Notes under the pieces: generated by a model
Told to the model about the DNA's origin: nothing
The model's input: the letters and a program-made list of their open reading frames with translations, nothing else
Database searches by the model: none
Part shown: positions 48,450 through 58,001 of the stretch, piece after piece
How the letters are laid out: the number at the start of each line of letters is the position of its first letter
How positions within the stretch are numbered: position 1 is the first letter of the stretch
Position numbers and translations under genes: made by a program
NCBI RefSeq assembly: GCF_014397115.1
Contig: NZ_CP060720.1
Coordinates: 1,008,001 to 1,072,000, forward strand
Direction: 5' to 3'
DNA from: Vagococcus carniphilus
Lineage (GTDB): Bacteria; Bacillota; Bacilli; Lactobacillales; Vagococcaceae
Length of the DNA: 64,000 nucleotides

Positions 48450-49053
48450 ATTCCATGACATCAATTCCTAAAACTGTTAGATGTCCATTTCCAACCAATT
48501 TAATCACAAGACGTGCCATATGACTTGGTTCAAAATCGGAATCAGTAGTTACCCACCAATGAACAGTACCAATAAAAATAGAGGTCATATATTCAATGAT
48601 AAAACTAATAGGAACTTCGATTTCATTTTCAGTAATTCTTAATTTTGAGAAAGTTTCTTCATACATGGTTGATAATACTTCTGCAATTTTTTTTCTGAAT
48701 AATTCACTGGAACTGCCTTCTGTAAGGATTTTAAAGAAATTCTGCTTTTCTTTAATTAAAACAAAAACTTCGGTTAATGTTTTTTCGATTGATTTGATAT
48801 GAATGAATTGAGACTTGTTAAATTTATCAGCATCTAAAATAACACTCAAATTTGAAATGGCAAACTCCATTACAAAATCATACAAATCAGGCTTATCTTT
48901 AAAATGAGCATAAAATGTTGCTCGATTGATCATTGCCTTATCAGCAATATCTTGAATGGTGATAGCCTCATATCCTTTTTGGTCAACTAAAGTTAAAAAG
49001 GCATCTACTATCATTTTTTTTGTTCTAATAACACGTAAATCTTGTTTTTTCAT
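48448..49053 (-). CDS. TetR-family regulator
   Basis: This 201-residue regulator has an N-terminal TetR DNA-binding domain (about residues 8-55, with AITIQDIADKAMINRATFYAHFKDK). The C-terminal ligand domain has no obvious match to a known effector class. The ATG at 49053 follows AGGAGG. An upstream ATG adds nine residues without support. It is divergent from the giant ASKHA/dehydratase-like gene, and a perfect 18-bp palindrome lies between them, so it probably controls both. Confidence 0.82.
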   Translation of the reverse strand: MKKQDLRVIRTKKMIVDAFLTLVDQKGYEAITIQDIADKAMINRATFYAHFKDKPDLYDFVMEFAISNLSVILDADKFNKSQFIHIKSIEKTLTEVFVLIKEKQNFFKILTEGSSSELFRKKIAEVLSTMYEETFSKLRITENEIEVPISFIIEYMTSIFIGTVHWWVTTDSDFEPSHMARLVIKLVGNGHLTVLGIDVME

Positions 49054-49153
49054 CCAAAAACCTCCTATCCAAAACAACAAAATGGATTCATTTGTTGCTT
49101 AAATCACAAATAACTCAAGATTGATGATTGAAATAATTCTTATTAAGCATAAA

Positions 49154-49171
49154 ATATACTATATAGTATAT
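49154..49171. promoter_or_regulatory. TetR operator candidate
   Basis: ATATACTATATAGTATAT is a perfect 18-bp palindrome in the divergent intergenic region, 59 nt before the large gene. TetR-family proteins bind such sites as dimers. Confidence 0.6.
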
Positions 49172-49229
49172 CAAACACTTTGTAAGATAATCAACAAGGT
49201 GTTGGATTAAAAAAAGGACTGAGTAACAA

Positions 49230-52200
49230 ATGATATTACGTGTAGGAATCGATGTAGGTTCAACAACTGTCAAATGTGTGGTGTTAAATCATCAGAATGA
49301 ATTGATTTATTCAACTTATCAAAGGCATTTTTCTGATGTGAAACAAGCAACTTTAGATGTCCTTTTTGAAATGAAGGATAGAGTAGGTACAGATCATTCA
49401 ATGCAGTTCATGATTACAGGATCTGGTGGGATGGGATTATCAGACTTACTTGAAATTCCGTTTATCCAAGAAGTTATTGCAGGAACTAAAGCAGTAGAGG
49501 AGATAATACCAGAAACTGATGTTGCCATTGAATTAGGCGGAGAAGATGCTAAAATCACTTTTTTTGAAGGATCATTGGAACAACGAATGAACGGAAGTTG
49601 TGCTGGAGGAACAGGTGCTTTTATTGACCAAATGGCAAGTTTACTAAAGACAGATGCTAATGGTTTGAATGAACTAGCTAAAAATCATCATACGATTTAT
49701 CCAATTGCTTCAAGATGTGGTGTTTTTGCTAAGACAGATATTCAACCGTTAATTAATGAAGGGGCAAGAAAAGAAGATATTGCCGCTAGTGTTTATCAAG
49801 CTGTTGTGAATCAAACAATAGCAGGGCTAGCTTCTGGTCGAAAAATAAAAGGAAATGTCGCTTTACTGGGTGGTCCTTTATTTTTCATGAGTGAACTTAG
49901 AAATCGATTTGTTGAAACACTTGAATTAAAAGAAGAGCAAGTTATTTTTCCAGATAATTCACAGTTATTTGTTGCTTTAGGAGCAGCACTATCAATAAAA
50001 AATGAAGCAACTATTACAATTGATGAGTTAATCGATAGTTTGAAACACTCTAAGAAACAATCTTTAGGTATGGCTGATGCGTTACCTGAGTTATTTAAAG
50101 ATGAAGAAGAGTTACAAGCTTTTAGAAAAAGGCACGAAAAAGCAACTTTAAAAGAATTTAATTTAGCTGACTATCATGGCCCCGTATTTATCGGGATTGA
50201 TGCAGGTTCTACAACAACGAAAGTAGTTGTTATAGGAGATGAGTCTCAATTATTATATAGTTTTTACGGGAATAATGAAGGACAACCTCTTGAGACAACT
50301 GTTAATGTTTTAATGAAGGTTTATGAAATGATGCAAAAGGATTGTTATGTTGCTAAATCAGCTGTTACAGGATACGGTGAACATTTAATTAAGCATGGCT
50401 TAAAGGTTGATATTGGTGAAGTTGAAACAATGGCCCATTATAAAGCGGCAGATTATTTTGCACCAGGCGTTGATTTCATTTTAGATATTGGCGGACAAGA
50501 TATGAAAGCCATGACAGTTAAAGATGGTGCTTTATCTTCTATCCAATTAAATGAAGCCTGTTCATCTGGTTGTGGTTCTTTTATCGAAACATTTGCTAAA
50601 AGTTTAAACTATAATGTGGAAGATTTTGCCCAAGCGGCGTTGGAATCTGGAACTCCTGTTGATTTAGGTTCTCGTTGTACTGTTTTTATGAATTCAAAAG
50701 TAAGACAAGTTCAAAAAGAAGGAGCGACTCCTGGAGATATTTCTGCGGGATTAGCTTATTCAGTGATTAAAAATGCTTTATATAAAGTGATAAAAATGAA
50801 ACAGTCGGATGATTTAGGCGAAATTATTGTCTGCCAAGGTGGAACTTTTTATAATGAATCTGTTTTAAGAGCATTTGAATTGATTAGTGGTAGAGAAGTT
50901 ATTAGACCTAATATTGCAGGTTTAATGGGAGCGTACGGGGCTGCTTTGATTGCTTTAGATGAATATTCTTTAGATGAAAAAGAAAGTGAGTTATTAAGTG
51001 CGTCTGAGATGAAAGCTTTAGAATCAAAAAAAGAGTTTAGTCATTGCGGATTATGCGAAAATAATTGTTTATTAACAGTAACTCTTTTTTCTGATGGTCG
51101 GAAATTTATTACAGGAAATAGATGTGAAAGAGGAGCTCAGCAAAAAATTACGAAAGCAGAGCGTCGTGAAAATTTAGTTGAGTATAAATACCGTCGTTTG
51201 TTTAAATATCGTCCATTGAAAGAAGAAGAGGCTAAAAATGGAACAATTGGCATTCCAAGAGTTTTAAATATGTATGAAAATTATCCTTTATGGCATACCA
51301 TTTTTACTGATTTAGGATTTAAAGTGGTTCTATCTCCTAAATCAGATAAAGAACTTTATGAAAAAGGAATTGAGACCATACCAAGTGATACGGTTTGTTA
51401 TCCAGCTAAGTTAACTCATGGACACATAGAAGCTTTAATTGAAGAAAAAGTAGGTATTATTTTTTATCCTGGTGTCGTTTTTGAAAGAATTGAAGATGCT
51501 TCGGCAGATAATCATTTTAATTGTCCGATTGTTCAAAGTTATTCAGATGTTATAAAAAATAATATGGATATTATCAGAGAAGGTAAAGTTGATTACCGTA
51601 ATCCATATTTGAATTTAGCAGATAGTGATTCTGTCGTGTCTCAACTTCAAGACTGTTTTAGTGACTTTAATTTTTCTCAAGAAGAGATAAAAAAAGCAGT
51701 CTTACATGGTTATGATGAACTAGATTCTTTTAAAAAAGATATTCAAAAACGCGGTGAAAAAGTTCTTGAGAAAATGCAAAAAAATAATCAAAAGGGAATT
51801 GTTTTATCCGGACGACCTTATCACATTGATCCAGAAGTAAACCATGGAATTGCTAATATTATCACTCAAGAAGGATTCCATGTCTTAACAGAAGATAGTA
51901 TTTGTCATTTAGGAGATGTTAAAAATTTACGAGTTGTGAATCAATGGGTTTATCATTCAAGATTATACGGAGCAGCTAGAGTTGTCGCTAAAATGCCTAA
52001 TTTGGAGTTAGTTCAACTAAATTCATTCGGGTGTGGATTAGATGCAGTTACAACGGATCAAGTCGAAGAAATTATGGCTCAATATGGTCGAATTTATACT
52101 GTTTTAAAAATTGATGAAGGGTCAAATTTAGGAGCTGTTAGGATTAGACTTCGTTCGTTGAAAGCAGCGATTAAAGAACGAGAAAAAAATCATGTTGTTC

Positions 52201-53477
52201 CAATGAAAAAAATAGAAGAAACAGAAAAAGTAGTTTTCACAAAAGATATGAGAAAAAAACATACACTGCTTCTTCCGATGCTTAGCCCTATTCATCAAGA
52301 AGGGTTAGTTGATGTAGCTCTAAAAGCATCAGGATACAATGTAGTCTGTTTACCTAGTGAAGATAAAAAAGCAATTGATATAGGTTTGAAATACGTGAAT
52401 AACGATGCCTGTTATCCTGCAATTATATCAATTGGCCAATTAATTGAAGCACTTCAGTCTGGTGAATACGATGTTAATAATACTAGTGTCATGTTGACTC
52501 AAACAGGTGGTGGGTGTCGAGCAACCAATTATATTCCATTACTTAGAAAAGCGTTAGTTGATGCTGGATTTGATCAAGTACCAGTTGTTTCAATTTCTTT
52601 AGGTAATCAAGGAGTTGAATCAAATCCTGGCTTTAAGATGAGTATTCCATTAATGAAAAAAGTAGCTATTGCCTTTTTATATGGAGATTTATTTGAAAAA
52701 GTTGTTTATCGAACTCGTCCTTATGAAGATGTGATAGGCTCTGTAAATGAACTTCATGATGAATGGATTAAAAAGGTAACCCATAGCGTTGAAATTGGCT
52801 CTTTTAGATTATTCAAAAAAAACATGAAACAGATTGTTGCTGATTTTGATAGAATACCTCTAAAAGATATTCAAAAACCTAAAGTAGGAGTTGTTGGTGA
52901 GATTCTTGTTAAGTATTCTCCAACAGCAAATAATGATGTGGTAGGTATTTTAGAAAGTGAAGGAGCAGAGGCTGTTGTTCCGGGTATTATAGGATTTATG
53001 AATTATTCACTTTACAATAACATTTGGAAATACGAAAATTTAGGTTTTAGTAAAAAATCTAAATGGTTAGCTGAATTTGCGATTAAATTGATAGAGTACT
53101 GTGAAAAACCAATGAATCAAGCATTAATAGCTTCCGAACGATTTTCTGGTATCACACCTATTGATAAATTAGCCGATGACGCGAGCAAGATTTTATCGAT
53201 TGGGAATCATACAGGTGAAGGCTGGTTCTTAACAGGTGAAATGATTGATCTATTGAATAATGATGTCTTAAATATAATTTGTATGCAACCGTTTGGCTGT
53301 TTACCAAACCATGTGGTTGGAAAAGGAGTTATGAAAGAATTACGTCATCAATACCCAATGGCTAATATTTCAGCGATTGATTATGACCCGGGTGTTTCAG
53401 TCGTAAACCAATTAAATCGTATTAGGCTCCTATTAGCTACTGCAGAAAAAAACATGAGTGAAACTGTACAAATTTAG
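49230..53477 (+). CDS. Giant fusion of two BadF/BcrA-type ASKHA ATPases with a 2-hydroxyacyl-CoA dehydratase-like region
   Basis: This 1,415-residue protein has two activase (ASKHA) domains. Domain 1 (about 1-265) starts GIDVGSTTVKCV and has C124 (NGSCAGGTGAF) and C163 (SRCGVFAKTD), the usual 4Fe-4S ligands. Domain 2 (about 320-580) starts GIDAGSTTTKVVV and has EACSSGCGSF and GSRCTVFM. A cysteine cluster HCGLCENNC follows near 605. The rest resembles dehydratase/double-cubane subunits (DUF2229 and HGD-D) with GCGLDAVTTDQ, NNDACYPA, TGGGCRATNY and QPFGCLPNHV. ATP hydrolysis would drive electrons to a low-potential cluster. The substrate is unknown. No separate hydroxyacyl-CoA genes lie nearby. 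Confidence 0.75.
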   Translation: MILRVGIDVGSTTVKCVVLNHQNELIYSTYQRHFSDVKQATLDVLFEMKDRVGTDHSMQFMITGSGGMGLSDLLEIPFIQEVIAGTKAVEEIIPETDVAIELGGEDAKITFFEGSLEQRMNGSCAGGTGAFIDQMASLLKTDANGLNELAKNHHTIYPIASRCGVFAKTDIQPLINEGARKEDIAASVYQAVVNQTIAGLASGRKIKGNVALLGGPLFFMSELRNRFVETLELKEEQVIFPDNSQLFVALGAALSIKNEATITIDELIDSLKHSKKQSLGMADALPELFKDEEELQAFRKRHEKATLKEFNLADYHGPVFIGIDAGSTTTKVVVIGDESQLLYSFYGNNEGQPLETTVNVLMKVYEMMQKDCYVAKSAVTGYGEHLIKHGLKVDIGEVETMAHYKAADYFAPGVDFILDIGGQDMKAMTVKDGALSSIQLNEACSSGCGSFIETFAKSLNYNVEDFAQAALESGTPVDLGSRCTVFMNSKVRQVQKEGATPGDISAGLAYSVIKNALYKVIKMKQSDDLGEIIVCQGGTFYNESVLRAFELISGREVIRPNIAGLMGAYGAALIALDEYSLDEKESELLSASEMKALESKKEFSHCGLCENNCLLTVTLFSDGRKFITGNRCERGAQQKITKAERRENLVEYKYRRLFKYRPLKEEEAKNGTIGIPRVLNMYENYPLWHTIFTDLGFKVVLSPKSDKELYEKGIETIPSDTVCYPAKLTHGHIEALIEEKVGIIFYPGVVFERIEDASADNHFNCPIVQSYSDVIKNNMDIIREGKVDYRNPYLNLADSDSVVSQLQDCFSDFNFSQEEIKKAVLHGYDELDSFKKDIQKRGEKVLEKMQKNNQKGIVLSGRPYHIDPEVNHGIANIITQEGFHVLTEDSICHLGDVKNLRVVNQWVYHSRLYGAARVVAKMPNLELVQLNSFGCGLDAVTTDQVEEIMAQYGRIYTVLKIDEGSNLGAVRIRLRSLKAAIKEREKNHVVPMKKIEETEKVVFTKDMRKKHTLLLPMLSPIHQEGLVDVALKASGYNVVCLPSEDKKAIDIGLKYVNNDACYPAIISIGQLIEALQSGEYDVNNTSVMLTQTGGGCRATNYIPLLRKALVDAGFDQVPVVSISLGNQGVESNPGFKMSIPLMKKVAIAFLYGDLFEKVVYRTRPYEDVIGSVNELHDEWIKKVTHSVEIGSFRLFKKNMKQIVADFDRIPLKDIQKPKVGVVGEILVKYSPTANNDVVGILESEGAEAVVPGIIGFMNYSLYNNIWKYENLGFSKKSKWLAEFAIKLIEYCEKPMNQALIASERFSGITPIDKLADDASKILSIGNHTGEGWFLTGEMIDLLNNDVLNIICMQPFGCLPNHVVGKGVMKELRHQYPMANISAIDYDPGVSVVNQLNRIRLLLATAEKNMSETVQI

Positions 53478-53505
53478 AAAATAGTTCTTGAATAAAAGAA
53501 TCTAG

Positions 53506-53534
53506 TTGTATCCTTTGTCTATACCAGTTATAAT
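53506..53534 (+). promoter_or_regulatory. gntR promoter with NagR/DasR-like site in the spacer
   Basis: TTGTAT and TATAAT are 17 nt apart. The spacer contains TTGTCTATACCAGT, which resembles the dre-type sites (around TGGTCTATACCA) bound by HutC-subfamily regulators such as NagR. The regulator encoded just downstream is of that subfamily, so autorepression is likely. Confidence 0.6.
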
Positions 53535-53567
53535 ATGTTAAAGAAAAAAAGAAGGATGTGCTGGAAA

Positions 53568-54275
53568 ATGGCGTCTAAATTACCCGTATATTTAAAAATT
53601 CATGATCAAATTAAATCAGAGATTGAAGAAGGTAAGTGGCATGTTGGAGATCGTTTGCCATCTGAAAGAGAATTATCGGAAACCTTTAATGTTAGTCGAA
53701 TGACTTTACGTCAGGCTATTCAAACATTAGCAGATGAGGGGATTTTAGAGCGTAAAATTGGTTCCGGGACATATGTTGCAAGAAAAAAAGTCCAAGAAAC
53801 AATGCTTGGTACAACTAGTTTTTCAGATATTATAAAGTCGCAAGGGCAGATTCCTTCGAGTAAAACTATTTCTTATTTTGTTACGAAACCAAGTTCAAGT
53901 GAAATGGAACGTTTGAACTTAACTGAAAAAGAAGATATTTTAAAGATGGAGAGAATTCGTTACGCTGATGACGTACCGATTTGTTTTGAAGTGGCAAGTA
54001 TTCCTTATCATTTAGTTTCTAATTTTGATAAAGAGCAAATCACTACTTCGCTTTATAAGGCAATAGCAGAAGAAGGTAAAAATACGATTGGTAAATCTTC
54101 TCAACGTATTTCAGCAGTTATTGCTTCTGAAAAAATTGCTCATTTTATGGATATTAAACGTGGAGAAGCTATTTTAAAAGTCAGCCAAATTTCTTATTTT
54201 GAAGATGGCGTTCCTTTTGAGTATGTTAGAAGTCAGTACGTTGGAGAAAGATTTGAGTTTTTCTTAGAGAAATAA
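53568..54275 (+). CDS. GntR/HutC-family regulator with UTRA domain
   Basis: This 235-residue regulator has an N-terminal winged helix (KLPVYLKIHDQIKSEIEEGK to about residue 70, with LPSERELSETFNVSRMTLRQAI) and a C-terminal UTRA effector domain (about 90-230). It resembles NagR/YvoA, which senses glucosamine 6-phosphate or its N-acetyl form, but no nag genes are here, so the target lies elsewhere. The ATG at 53568 gives the family N-terminus. The upstream ATG at 53535 overlaps the promoter region. Confidence 0.8.
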   Translation: MASKLPVYLKIHDQIKSEIEEGKWHVGDRLPSERELSETFNVSRMTLRQAIQTLADEGILERKIGSGTYVARKKVQETMLGTTSFSDIIKSQGQIPSSKTISYFVTKPSSSEMERLNLTEKEDILKMERIRYADDVPICFEVASIPYHLVSNFDKEQITTSLYKAIAEEGKNTIGKSSQRISAVIASEKIAHFMDIKRGEAILKVSQISYFEDGVPFEYVRSQYVGERFEFFLEK

Positions 54276-54277
54276 AA

Positions 54278-54336
54278 AGGAAGAAAAGTTTCACTTGTTC
54301 TTAGTGATAAGAACAGTAAACTTTCTTCCTTTTTTT
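54278..54336. terminator. Long bidirectional terminator
   Basis: GGAAGAAAAGTTT and AAACTTTCTTCC form the base of a long stem, extended by TTGTTCTTA/TAAGAACA, with A- and T-runs on the two sides. It separates the convergent gntR and yigZ genes. Confidence 0.87.
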
Positions 54337-54338
54337 GA

Positions 54339-54974
54339 TTAGAGAGGAATTTCGACATAATCTGTTTCACCAAGAGTTATGTCACAGTTATTGCTTAATA
54401 AATCAACGATGTCTTCTTGACAAGTTGTGACGTCTGCTTCATCAGCCATAATAATCATAGTTACTTTGTCGGTAAATAAGGTGTCTTTTAGTGTGTATTC
54501 AGGTTTATTTTCTAGAAAATGTTGGACTTTTCCATGAAGCGAATAATCTAGAGTAACAAGGACTTCTTGTTGTAGTTTTCCTTCAACTAATCCTACATGT
54601 TCTAAAGTTTCTGAAACAGAGTTACTATAAGCACGGATTAGTCCTCCAGCACCTAACTCTGTACCACCAAAATAACGAGTTACAACGGCTAAAACATTAT
54701 GTAATTTTTTTACTTTAAGAACTTCCAACATAGGAACACCAGCTGTTCCGCTAGGTTCACCATCATCACTTGAACGCTGAATTTGTTGGTTTTCACCAAA
54801 AACATAAGCCATACAATTATGGTTTGCCTTCCAGTGTTCTTTTTTGATATGTTGAATGATTTCTTTCGCTTCATCTTCTGAATCAATTCGCTTAAGAGTG
54901 CAAATAAAACGGGATTTTTTTATGACAATTTCAAACTGTCCATTCTCTTTTATGGTATAGTAATGTGATAGCAT
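54339..54974 (-). CDS. yigZ: YigZ/IMPACT family protein
   Basis: This 211-residue protein belongs to the UPF0029/IMPACT family. The signature SSDDGEPSGTAGVPMLEVL and the following VVTRYFGGTELGAGGLIRAYS are intact, and a C-terminal ferredoxin-like domain (about 140-205) is present. The family is linked to translation control in eukaryotes, while the bacterial function is unclear. I start at the ATG at 54974 after GGAGGTT. The longer ORF has no support. Confidence 0.87.
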   Translation of the reverse strand: MLSHYYTIKENGQFEIVIKKSRFICTLKRIDSEDEAKEIIQHIKKEHWKANHNCMAYVFGENQQIQRSSDDGEPSGTAGVPMLEVLKVKKLHNVLAVVTRYFGGTELGAGGLIRAYSNSVSETLEHVGLVEGKLQQEVLVTLDYSLHGKVQHFLENKPEYTLKDTLFTDKVTMIIMADEADVTTCQEDIVDLLSNNCDITLGETDYVEIPL

Positions 54975-55030
54975 GAGTAACCTCCAAGTTAGTTTAGTGT
55001 TGCTATAATGAAAAATGAGAGGTGTAAAAC

Positions 55031-55588
55031 GTGAAAAAAATAATTTTATTTTTACTACCAATTCTTAGTTTAAGCTTTTTAGTGGGCTGTGGTCAAACGA
55101 AAGATAAAAAAGAAGTGAATCAAGTAAAAGAAACAGATCCTAAAGATGCTCTAACTTATACATTTACGTTAGACGAGCATGATTATCGATTTAAACTACT
55201 TGATGGATGGATTAAATTTCCAAATAAAGATAAAACTATTGTGTTTTTAGTAGCTAATAAAGACACAAAGTCTTTTATGTCTGCTGGTTTTGAACCAAAA
55301 GAAACTGATTTAAAGAATTACTCGACTTCTTTTACTAAAAAAGTTGAAGAGGCTTCTGGAAAGATAACAAAAGAACCGGTCAAAAAAGAGTTAAATGGTT
55401 TGGATAGCTATTATTTAAATTTTAATTTAAAGGACAACAAAGACAGAAACCTAACATATAAAACGTATTTAGTCGAAACAAAAGACTATTTTATCAACTT
55501 AGCTGCTTGGACAAGTGATGAAAAGCCATCTGAAAAAGTTTTAGAAGATTTAGATAAAATGTTATCGACTTTTGAACAATTAAAATAA
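55031..55588 (+). CDS. Lipoprotein of unknown function
   Basis: This 185-residue lipoprotein has a signal peptide MKKIILFLLPILSLSFLVGC, with the lipidated cysteine at 20. A lysine-rich linker follows, then a domain of mixed beta type with YRFKLLDGWIKFPN and FEPKETDLKNYSTSF. This resembles PsbP-like or DUF-type surface lipoproteins, but I cannot name a family. It starts at GTG after GAGGTG and is monocistronic, ending in a bidirectional terminator. Confidence 0.7.
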   Translation: MKKIILFLLPILSLSFLVGCGQTKDKKEVNQVKETDPKDALTYTFTLDEHDYRFKLLDGWIKFPNKDKTIVFLVANKDTKSFMSAGFEPKETDLKNYSTSFTKKVEEASGKITKEPVKKELNGLDSYYLNFNLKDNKDRNLTYKTYLVETKDYFINLAAWTSDEKPSEKVLEDLDKMLSTFEQLK

Positions 55589-55637
55589 AACAATTGAAAC
55601 AGTTACTAGTTTTGTGTAACTGTCTCAATTGTTTTTG
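55588..55637. terminator. Bidirectional terminator
   Basis: AAACAATTGA-ACAGTTAC and GTAACTGT-TCAATTGTTT form a long stem, with T- and A-runs outside. It separates the lipoprotein gene and the convergent hydrolase gene. Confidence 0.88.
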
Positions 55638-55640
55638 TTT

Positions 55641-56567
55641 TTATAAATGATTTGTTAACCAATCATAAATGTCATTCATCACATCTTCTTTTTCAGTTTC
55701 GTTTAAAATTTCATGTCTTAAATCATGATAAAGTCTCAATGTAACGTCAGAGAAATAATGATCAGTTAATTCAACAGCAACTTTTCGTGGTCCTTTCCCG
55801 TAATTACCAACTGGATCTTTTTCCCCACTAACAATTAAGATAGGTAATTCATTGCGAATTGTTTTAAACCAATTTTTTTGCGTAGCACCATCGACTAAAT
55901 GGATCAAAGTATAAAAGCCATTATTAGTAAAAATAAAACCACATTTATCATCTGCTTCGTATTGTTTTACGTTCTCTTCATTTTTGGACAACCAAGAATA
56001 AGGAGAAGAAGCTTGTTTGATTTTTCGATTGAATCCGCCAAATGATAAGTGATTTAGTCCGTGGTTGACAGCTTTAGGGCTAAGAGTATTTAAACCTTTT
56101 ACAAGGCGTTTCATTACTTTAATTTCTTCTTTTTTACCTCCAGTGCCCATTAAAACAGCACCATCTACTTTATCTGAATACTCTTTTAAGTAGTTTCTTA
56201 CAACAAAAGAGCCCATACTATGTCCCATAATAAATAGAGGAATATTTGGATATCTTTTTTTGATGTAGTTAGTTATTTGATAGGTATCTTCTACTAAAAT
56301 TTTAGGGCTATCACCTTTTGAGAAATACCCATAAGTAGGATTTTCGATAGCAACAGATTCTCCGTGGCCAAGATGATCATGACCTACGACTAAAATATTA
56401 TTTTCATTTAAAAATTCTGCGAATTCATTGTAACGCTCAATATATTCAGCCATTCCATGTACAATTTGCAGAATCGCTTTAGGAGCTTTATTTAGATCTG
56501 GTTGCCAAATAACGCCGTTTAAATCAGTTTTTTCGTCAGTTGACTCGATCACAAAGTATTTTTTCAT
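55641..56567 (-). CDS. Alpha/beta hydrolase, monoacylglycerol-lipase/lysophospholipase type
   Basis: This 308-residue serine hydrolase (hydrolase_4 family) has the nucleophile elbow MGHSMGSF near residue 98, preceded by QIVHGMAEYIERYNEFA, typical of monoacylglycerol lipases and PldB-like lysophospholipases. The aspartate is in VSGEKDPVGNYG and the histidine in YHDLRHEILNE. The ATG at 56567 is 8 nt after AAAGGA. The first ATG is too close. It is a single gene, cytosolic without a signal peptide, with an unknown substrate. Confidence 0.8.
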   Translation of the reverse strand: MKKYFVIESTDEKTDLNGVIWQPDLNKAPKAILQIVHGMAEYIERYNEFAEFLNENNILVVGHDHLGHGESVAIENPTYGYFSKGDSPKILVEDTYQITNYIKKRYPNIPLFIMGHSMGSFVVRNYLKEYSDKVDGAVLMGTGGKKEEIKVMKRLVKGLNTLSPKAVNHGLNHLSFGGFNRKIKQASSPYSWLSKNEENVKQYEADDKCGFIFTNNGFYTLIHLVDGATQKNWFKTIRNELPILIVSGEKDPVGNYGKGPRKVAVELTDHYFSDVTLRLYHDLRHEILNETEKEDVMNDIYDWLTNHL

Positions 56568-56669
56568 CCCGTACATCCTTTCACATCTAATTACTTACTT
56601 GCTATTATAGTCTATTTATAAAAAATCAACTAGTATTCCGCGTACTTTTTATTAAAAGAGGTGATTTTT

Positions 56670-58001
56670 TTGTCAATTGAGGACTTTTTAAAAGGAAGAA
56701 AGCTTTTAAAAAAAGAAATTCCTAGTAAATATCATAGTAGTTTAAAGAAAAATAAGACCATTCTGAAAGAAAAAACAATGATTATTGAAAAAGAAAAAGT
56801 CTGTTGCCTACGTTGCAATACGACTCATTTAAAGAAGGACTGTCTCATCTCAAATAAGTATGAGACTTTTTATTATTGTCCAGAATGTATAGGTTTAGGA
56901 AGAGTTGAAAGTAAAAATTATTTTTATTCAGTACCAGATAATCATACTGAAAAAAGAAAAATTGCTTTTAAATGGAATGGCGAGTTGACGAAGGACCAAA
57001 AGAAGATATCGAAAAACTTAGTTAATTATTATAAGCAGGAAGAAAATCATTTAATTCATGCTGTTACAGGTGCTGGTAAGACTGAAATGCTTTTTGAACT
57101 TTTAAAAGTCGCTTTAAAAAAAGGACATCGAGTAGCTGTTGCTTCTCCAAGAGTTGATGTGTGCTTGGAACTTCATCCAAGATTTCAAGCTGTATTTCCT
57201 GAAGAATCAATCGCTTTACTGTATGGTAAATCAAAAGAAAAGTATCGCTACACTCATTTTGTGGTGACAACAACGCATCAATTACTTAGATTCCGTGAAG
57301 CTTTTGATTTAATTGTTGTAGATGAAGTAGACGCTTTTCCTTATGCAGGTAACCCAGTACTTGAATTTGGCACACAACAAGCTTTAAAAACGACAGGAAA
57401 ATTAGTTTATTTAACAGCTACACCGAGTGAGAAACTAATGGAGAAAATAGCTAAAAAAGAATTAAAATATAGCCAACTTGCTAAAAGGTATCATGGTTAT
57501 CAGCTACCAGTCCCAACCTGCCATTTTGATTATTTTTTAGCAAGCCGATTAAAGAAAGGAAAACTCCCTGTCTTTTTGATTAATATTTTAAAAAATCAAC
57601 ATAGGCAATGTTTACTTTTTTTTCCGAATATAGAACGAATGAAGCAGTGTTTTCAATTATTGGAGAGGTTGTTTCCTGATAAAAGAATAGCCTATGTTTA
57701 TGCTAATGAAGATTTGCGAGAGGAAAAAATAAAAAAGATGAGACGAAAAGAAATTGATTGGCTTCTAACAACTACTATTCTGGAGAGAGGTGTTACGTTT
57801 CCAAATGTAGACGTTATTATTTATGAGGCTCATCACCGTGTTTTCACTCAGGCGAGTTTAGTTCAAATATCAGGAAGGGTTGGAAGAAAGAAAGAATTTC
57901 CAACAGGAGACATTTATTTTCTACATTCAGGAAAAACAAAAGAGATCAATCAAGCAATTCAGCAAATAAAAATGATGAATGAAAGGGCTGGATTTAAGTG
58001 A
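56670..58001 (+). CDS. comFA: Competence DNA translocation ATPase ComFA
   Basis: ComFA is a DEAD-box-like ATPase that helps pull single-stranded DNA through ComEC in transformation. The 443-residue protein has zinc-binding CLRC and CPEC pairs near residues 47-76, Walker A AVTGAGKTE, a DEVD box (LIVVDEVDAFPY), motif III YLTATPS and a C-terminal helicase domain with TTILERGVTFPN and QISGRVGR. The start is a TTG at 56670, six bases after GAGGTG. An upstream GTG at 56661 overlaps the site. It overlaps comFC by 4 nt. Confidence 0.9.
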   Translation: MSIEDFLKGRKLLKKEIPSKYHSSLKKNKTILKEKTMIIEKEKVCCLRCNTTHLKKDCLISNKYETFYYCPECIGLGRVESKNYFYSVPDNHTEKRKIAFKWNGELTKDQKKISKNLVNYYKQEENHLIHAVTGAGKTEMLFELLKVALKKGHRVAVASPRVDVCLELHPRFQAVFPEESIALLYGKSKEKYRYTHFVVTTTHQLLRFREAFDLIVVDEVDAFPYAGNPVLEFGTQQALKTTGKLVYLTATPSEKLMEKIAKKELKYSQLAKRYHGYQLPVPTCHFDYFLASRLKKGKLPVFLINILKNQHRQCLLFFPNIERMKQCFQLLERLFPDKRIAYVYANEDLREEKIKKMRRKEIDWLLTTTILERGVTFPNVDVIIYEAHHRVFTQASLVQISGRVGRKKEFPTGDIYFLHSGKTKEINQAIQQIKMMNERAGFK

